Positions 62,960-64,000 of a DNA stretch of 64,000 bases are shown here, one piece after another. Where the stretch lies: positions 39,336 through 103,335 of the forward strand of contig DCVL01000033.1 in assembly GCA_002328035.1 (NCBI GenBank). Direction: 5' to 3'. Each line of letters starts with the position of its first letter. Within the stretch, counting starts at the first letter, position 1. Origin of the DNA: Geobacter sp. UBA2189 (GTDB taxonomy: Bacteria > Desulfobacterota > Desulfuromonadia > Geobacterales > Pseudopelobacteraceae). Under the pieces are notes generated by a model. The model was given only the letters and a program-made list of their open reading frames with translations, made no database searches and had not been told where the DNA came from. Made by a program: the position numbers and the translations under genes.

Positions 62960-64000
62960 TTACTCTGAAATAGCAGAAACTTCTTCAACAGGCTCTACAA
63001 TATAAAGTTCATAAAGAATTGCAAGCAGTAAAGGACCAAAGATTGCCCCAAGGACACCAAATGCTGCCAAACCGCCAAAAGCTCCGATCATGATGGGCAG
63101 AATAGGCAGGGTGACCCTGCTGCTCATAAAAAGAGGCTTAACAATATTATCCGACATCCCCACAGCGAAAAAACCCCATAATATCATAATGATCGCCTTT
63201 ATAGCAGAGCCCTTTATGTACAGATAGATTGCAGCAGGCAGCCAGATAAGTGCTGTGCCAACCAAAGGTATCAGGCCGCCAATGGCAGTAAGAGCAGCCA
63301 GTAATAAAGGTGATGGAAGACCAAATATCAGGTAGGCTCCACCGGCAAGAACCCCCTGAACAATGCAGGTAAGTATAGTGCCGAATATAAATCCTGACAG
63401 GACGTTTTGAACAACCAGAGATAGCTTCTTCTGAAGATTTTCCTCGACAGGCAATACCCGTTTAAGCCATATAAACGCCTTTTTACCATCAAGATAGACA
63501 AAAAACAGGACAAACAGCATGAATACCAGATCGACAAGAAAGCCAAAAGAGTTAGTGAGGATCGAGGTCAAAAACTGCATCAGGCGTGAAAGCCCCTCTT
63601 TTGAATTCGCCATCAGACTCTCACTGATGTTGAAGTTGCTATCTCCAAGCAGTTCTTTTAGTCTCACAAGGTATGGGGAAAGACGTGGATCCGCCATCCA
63701 CTGCTTAAACATCTGCTCTGCGCCGCCACTGTTAATTCTGTCACTTATCAAGCTGTAGAGATCCGCCACTTCCTGAGCAAGCACAGAGAGCAGGGTTATT
63801 ACCGGTAATACAAAAAGGAGGGTAACCGCAAGGGTCATAACGGCTGCTGCACGCCCTTCCCGCTGATTCAAAAAAAACAGAAGTTTATTATAGGCCGGGA
63901 AGGTTATTATCCCTATGACAAGAGCCCACGCAATGGGCGAGAGGAAAGGCAGCAGGATCTTCCCCAGCAACCAGCAGCCAAAAAGTATAAAGGTATATAA
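62960..64000 (-). CDS. AI-2E/PerM family permease (5' end beyond the window)
   Basis: Reading frame open from the window edge to stop at 62960. The visible 346 or so residues include repeated hydrophobic segments, SISESLMANSKEGLSRLMQF-like soluble loop and the family signatures GLIPLVGTALIWLPAAIYLY, MIGAFGGLAAFGVLGAIFGP. The frame continues upstream of TTG 63970 to the window end (YTFILFGCWLLGKILL), so the true start is outside. AI-2E family transporters move small molecules or act as Na+/H+ antiporters. Transcribed ahead of argC. Confidence 0.9.
   Translation of the reverse strand, partial: LYTFILFGCWLLGKILLPFLSPIAWALVIGIITFPAYNKLLFFLNQREGRAAAVMTLAVTLLFVLPVITLLSVLAQEVADLYSLISDRINSGGAEQMFKQWMADPRLSPYLVRLKELLGDSNFNISESLMANSKEGLSRLMQFLTSILTNSFGFLVDLVFMLFVLFFVYLDGKKAFIWLKRVLPVEENLQKKLSLVVQNVLSGFIFGTILTCIVQGVLAGGAYLIFGLPSPLLLAALTAIGGLIPLVGTALIWLPAAIYLYIKGSAIKAIIMILWGFFAVGMSDNIVKPLFMSSRVTLPILPIMIGAFGGLAAFGVLGAIFGPLLLAILYELYIVEPVEEVSAISE

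Noticed and set aside
1..64000. CRISPR arrays.
   Set aside because: No regularly spaced identical repeats with unique spacers and no cas genes seen.

Overview
The window looks like a chromosome segment of a Geobacter-type deltaproteobacterium (Desulfuromonadia/Geobacterales). This is an inference from gene content: a strict-anaerobe hybrid cluster protein (Hcp), a c-heme-bearing GGDEF/EAL protein, dense two-component and c-di-GMP signalling, a cheD/HDOD/GGDEF operon, paired B12-type radical SAM genes and a Geobacter-type RdgC. No 16S or other formal marker lies in the window.

Layout. 1-7643 (+) is an envelope operon: the end of lemA, a TPM-domain protein, four related secreted proteins (three share a nearly identical C-terminal signature) and two lipoproteins. 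A YvlD/holin-like membrane protein and a GGQ release-factor-like protein follow (to 8330). 8487-17180 is accessory: an AbrB/RelE-type toxin-antitoxin pair; a type I restriction operon on the minus strand (hsdM, hepT-like, mntA-like, hsdS, rhuM, hsdR) with a toxin-antitoxin-like pair inside it; and a second toxin-antitoxin locus whose toxin is broken while its antitoxin is intact.

17439-27410 holds two small genes (one an orphan FliG middle domain), a POTRA-less Omp85-like protein, a sensor kinase, typA, uvrB, a small membrane protein and hcp. 27587-37904 (-) is a signalling block: two cache-domain sensors (a GGDEF-EAL protein and a hybrid kinase), a chemoreceptor, a heme-c GGDEF-EAL protein and a lone receiver. 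38454-43798 has a MerR regulator, a zinc ribbon gene next to a frameshifted small gene, an amidase, rdgC, a cupin and a DMT transporter. 43876-47428 is a co-oriented run of a kinase-like protein lacking its phospho-acceptor histidine, cheD, a small domain protein, an HDOD protein and a GGDDF protein.

47528-52058 is an accessory island beginning at tRNA-Met: a tyrosine integrase behind three copies of a 10-bp repeat, an overlapping pair made of a Panacea-like antitoxin candidate and an unrecognised 238-aa partner, a serine recombinase behind three copies of an 11-bp site, and hicAB with a possibly leaderless promoter. The far attachment site was not found. 52129-64000 returns to core-like content: two coupled sensor kinases, a thioesterase, a PilZ protein, two radical SAM genes, a 27-bp-arm inverted repeat, argC and an AI-2E/PerM family permease that runs off the window.

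Best candidates for something new: the Panacea-like pair at 49052-50531, the MntA/HepT-like pair inside the type I restriction operon, and the LemA/TPM/FlgT-like envelope operon. All assignments come from reading the sequence; no database search was run.
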